DNA of 5,545 nucleotides from an uncultured beta proteobacterium. GTDB lineage: Bacteria; Pseudomonadota; Gammaproteobacteria; Burkholderiales; Burkholderiaceae_C. Within the stretch, counting starts at the first letter, position 1; each line of letters opens with the position of its first letter. A program made the position numbers and the translations under genes. The stretch lies in contig CAJASG010000244.1 of NCBI GenBank assembly GCA_903944555.1, positions 1 through 5,545 of the forward strand, read 5' to 3'. This document shows, piece by piece, positions 5,429 to 5,545 of this stretch. The notes beneath the pieces are model-generated. The model made no database searches, was not told the origin of the DNA, and saw only the letters and a program-made list of their open reading frames with translations.

Positions 5429-5545
5429 GGCGTTGTTGCATAAATCGAAAATTCGTAGCCACTTTGGCGAACAGGCATGATGTGTACGATTTCCAACCGC
5501 GATTACAGCCAGTGCCGTACAAACACAGCGAAAGCCGCAGCCACA
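5429..5545 (+). mobile_element. Left end of an IS5-family insertion sequence (IS903-like terminus), right side off-window
   Basis: The 18 bases at 5429-5446, GGCGTTGTTGCATAAATC, differ at two positions from the IS903 terminal repeat as I remember it (GGCTTTGTTGAATAAATC). A transposase-like start follows about 65 bases later, the normal spacing for a terminal repeat and its gene. The outer edge at 5429 gives the insertion point. The adjacent CATTAAAAC (5420-5428) would be the target duplication if the element makes 9-base duplications. The second copy and the right end are not in the window. Confidence 0.7.
5512..5545 (+). CDS. IS5-family transposase, N-terminal fragment (3' truncated by the window)
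   Basis: GTG 5512 opens a frame reading (M)PYKHSESRSH before the window ends. From memory this resembles the N-terminal 'M-x-YKHxExRxHK' of a group of IS5-family transposases that continue with a KARYRVTNW-like segment. The catalytic DDE residues would lie beyond the edge. A rival frame from ATG 5477/5480 (MMCTISNRDYSQ) is also open to the end. I prefer the GTG frame on motif resemblance; many relatives would have ATG here. No strong ribosome-binding site is seen. Confidence 0.55.
   Translation, partial: MPYKHSESRSH

Noticed and set aside
5477..5545. Transposase start at ATG 5477/5480 (MMCTISNRDYSQ...)
   Set aside because: The frame is open, but its sequence does not resemble a transposase N-terminus I know, whereas the GTG 5512 frame does. 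It is kept only as an alternative.

Overview
The window looks like a piece of a Gram-negative proteobacterial chromosome, probably a betaproteobacterium of the Burkholderiales (Comamonadaceae/Rhodoferax-like). This rests on the multi-PAS sensor style with an N-terminal 'VHHIELELHNDELRR' linker, the moderately high GC of the kinase genes, and the start of an IS5-family insertion sequence at the right edge. The taxonomic guess is an inference from protein style only.

Layout, all on the + strand: (1) the last 20 codons of an unidentified gene (1-63); (2) a 169-base intergenic region with a 15-base palindrome and a possible true gene start at 187; (3) a multi-PAS sensor whose reading frame breaks at about 1711 (233-1831); (4) the continuing frame (1702-4347), which carries the rest of a HisKA_3-type (NarX/HPK7-like) dimerisation region, no ATPase domain for it, and then a complete BarA-style hybrid kinase: PAS, HisKA, HATPase_c, a degenerate receiver, a canonical receiver and an HPt domain; (5) a 260-base regulatory region with three perfect inverted repeats; (6) an OmpR-family response regulator (4608-5288); (7) about 140 bases of non-coding sequence; (8) the left end of an IS5-family (IS903-like ends) element running off the window.

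The two kinase frames read best as one ancestral protein of about 1,370 residues split by loss of one base, probably an A in the 'ttgaaatgcg' stretch. That ancestral protein already appears to be a chimera: a PAS-PAS-PAS-HisKA_3 kinase that lost its catalytic domain and was joined to a hybrid kinase. The second frame still holds a full phosphorelay (His242 to Asp671 to His816). The winged-helix regulator downstream, with phospho-acceptor Asp52, is the obvious candidate output, although it lies after a long gap and its base composition differs from that of the kinase.

I see no CRISPR array, tRNA or rRNA. I do not claim a wholly new system. The points that deserve a second look are the kinase fusion, the frameshift with its possible reinitiation site, and the invertible-hairpin leader before the response regulator.
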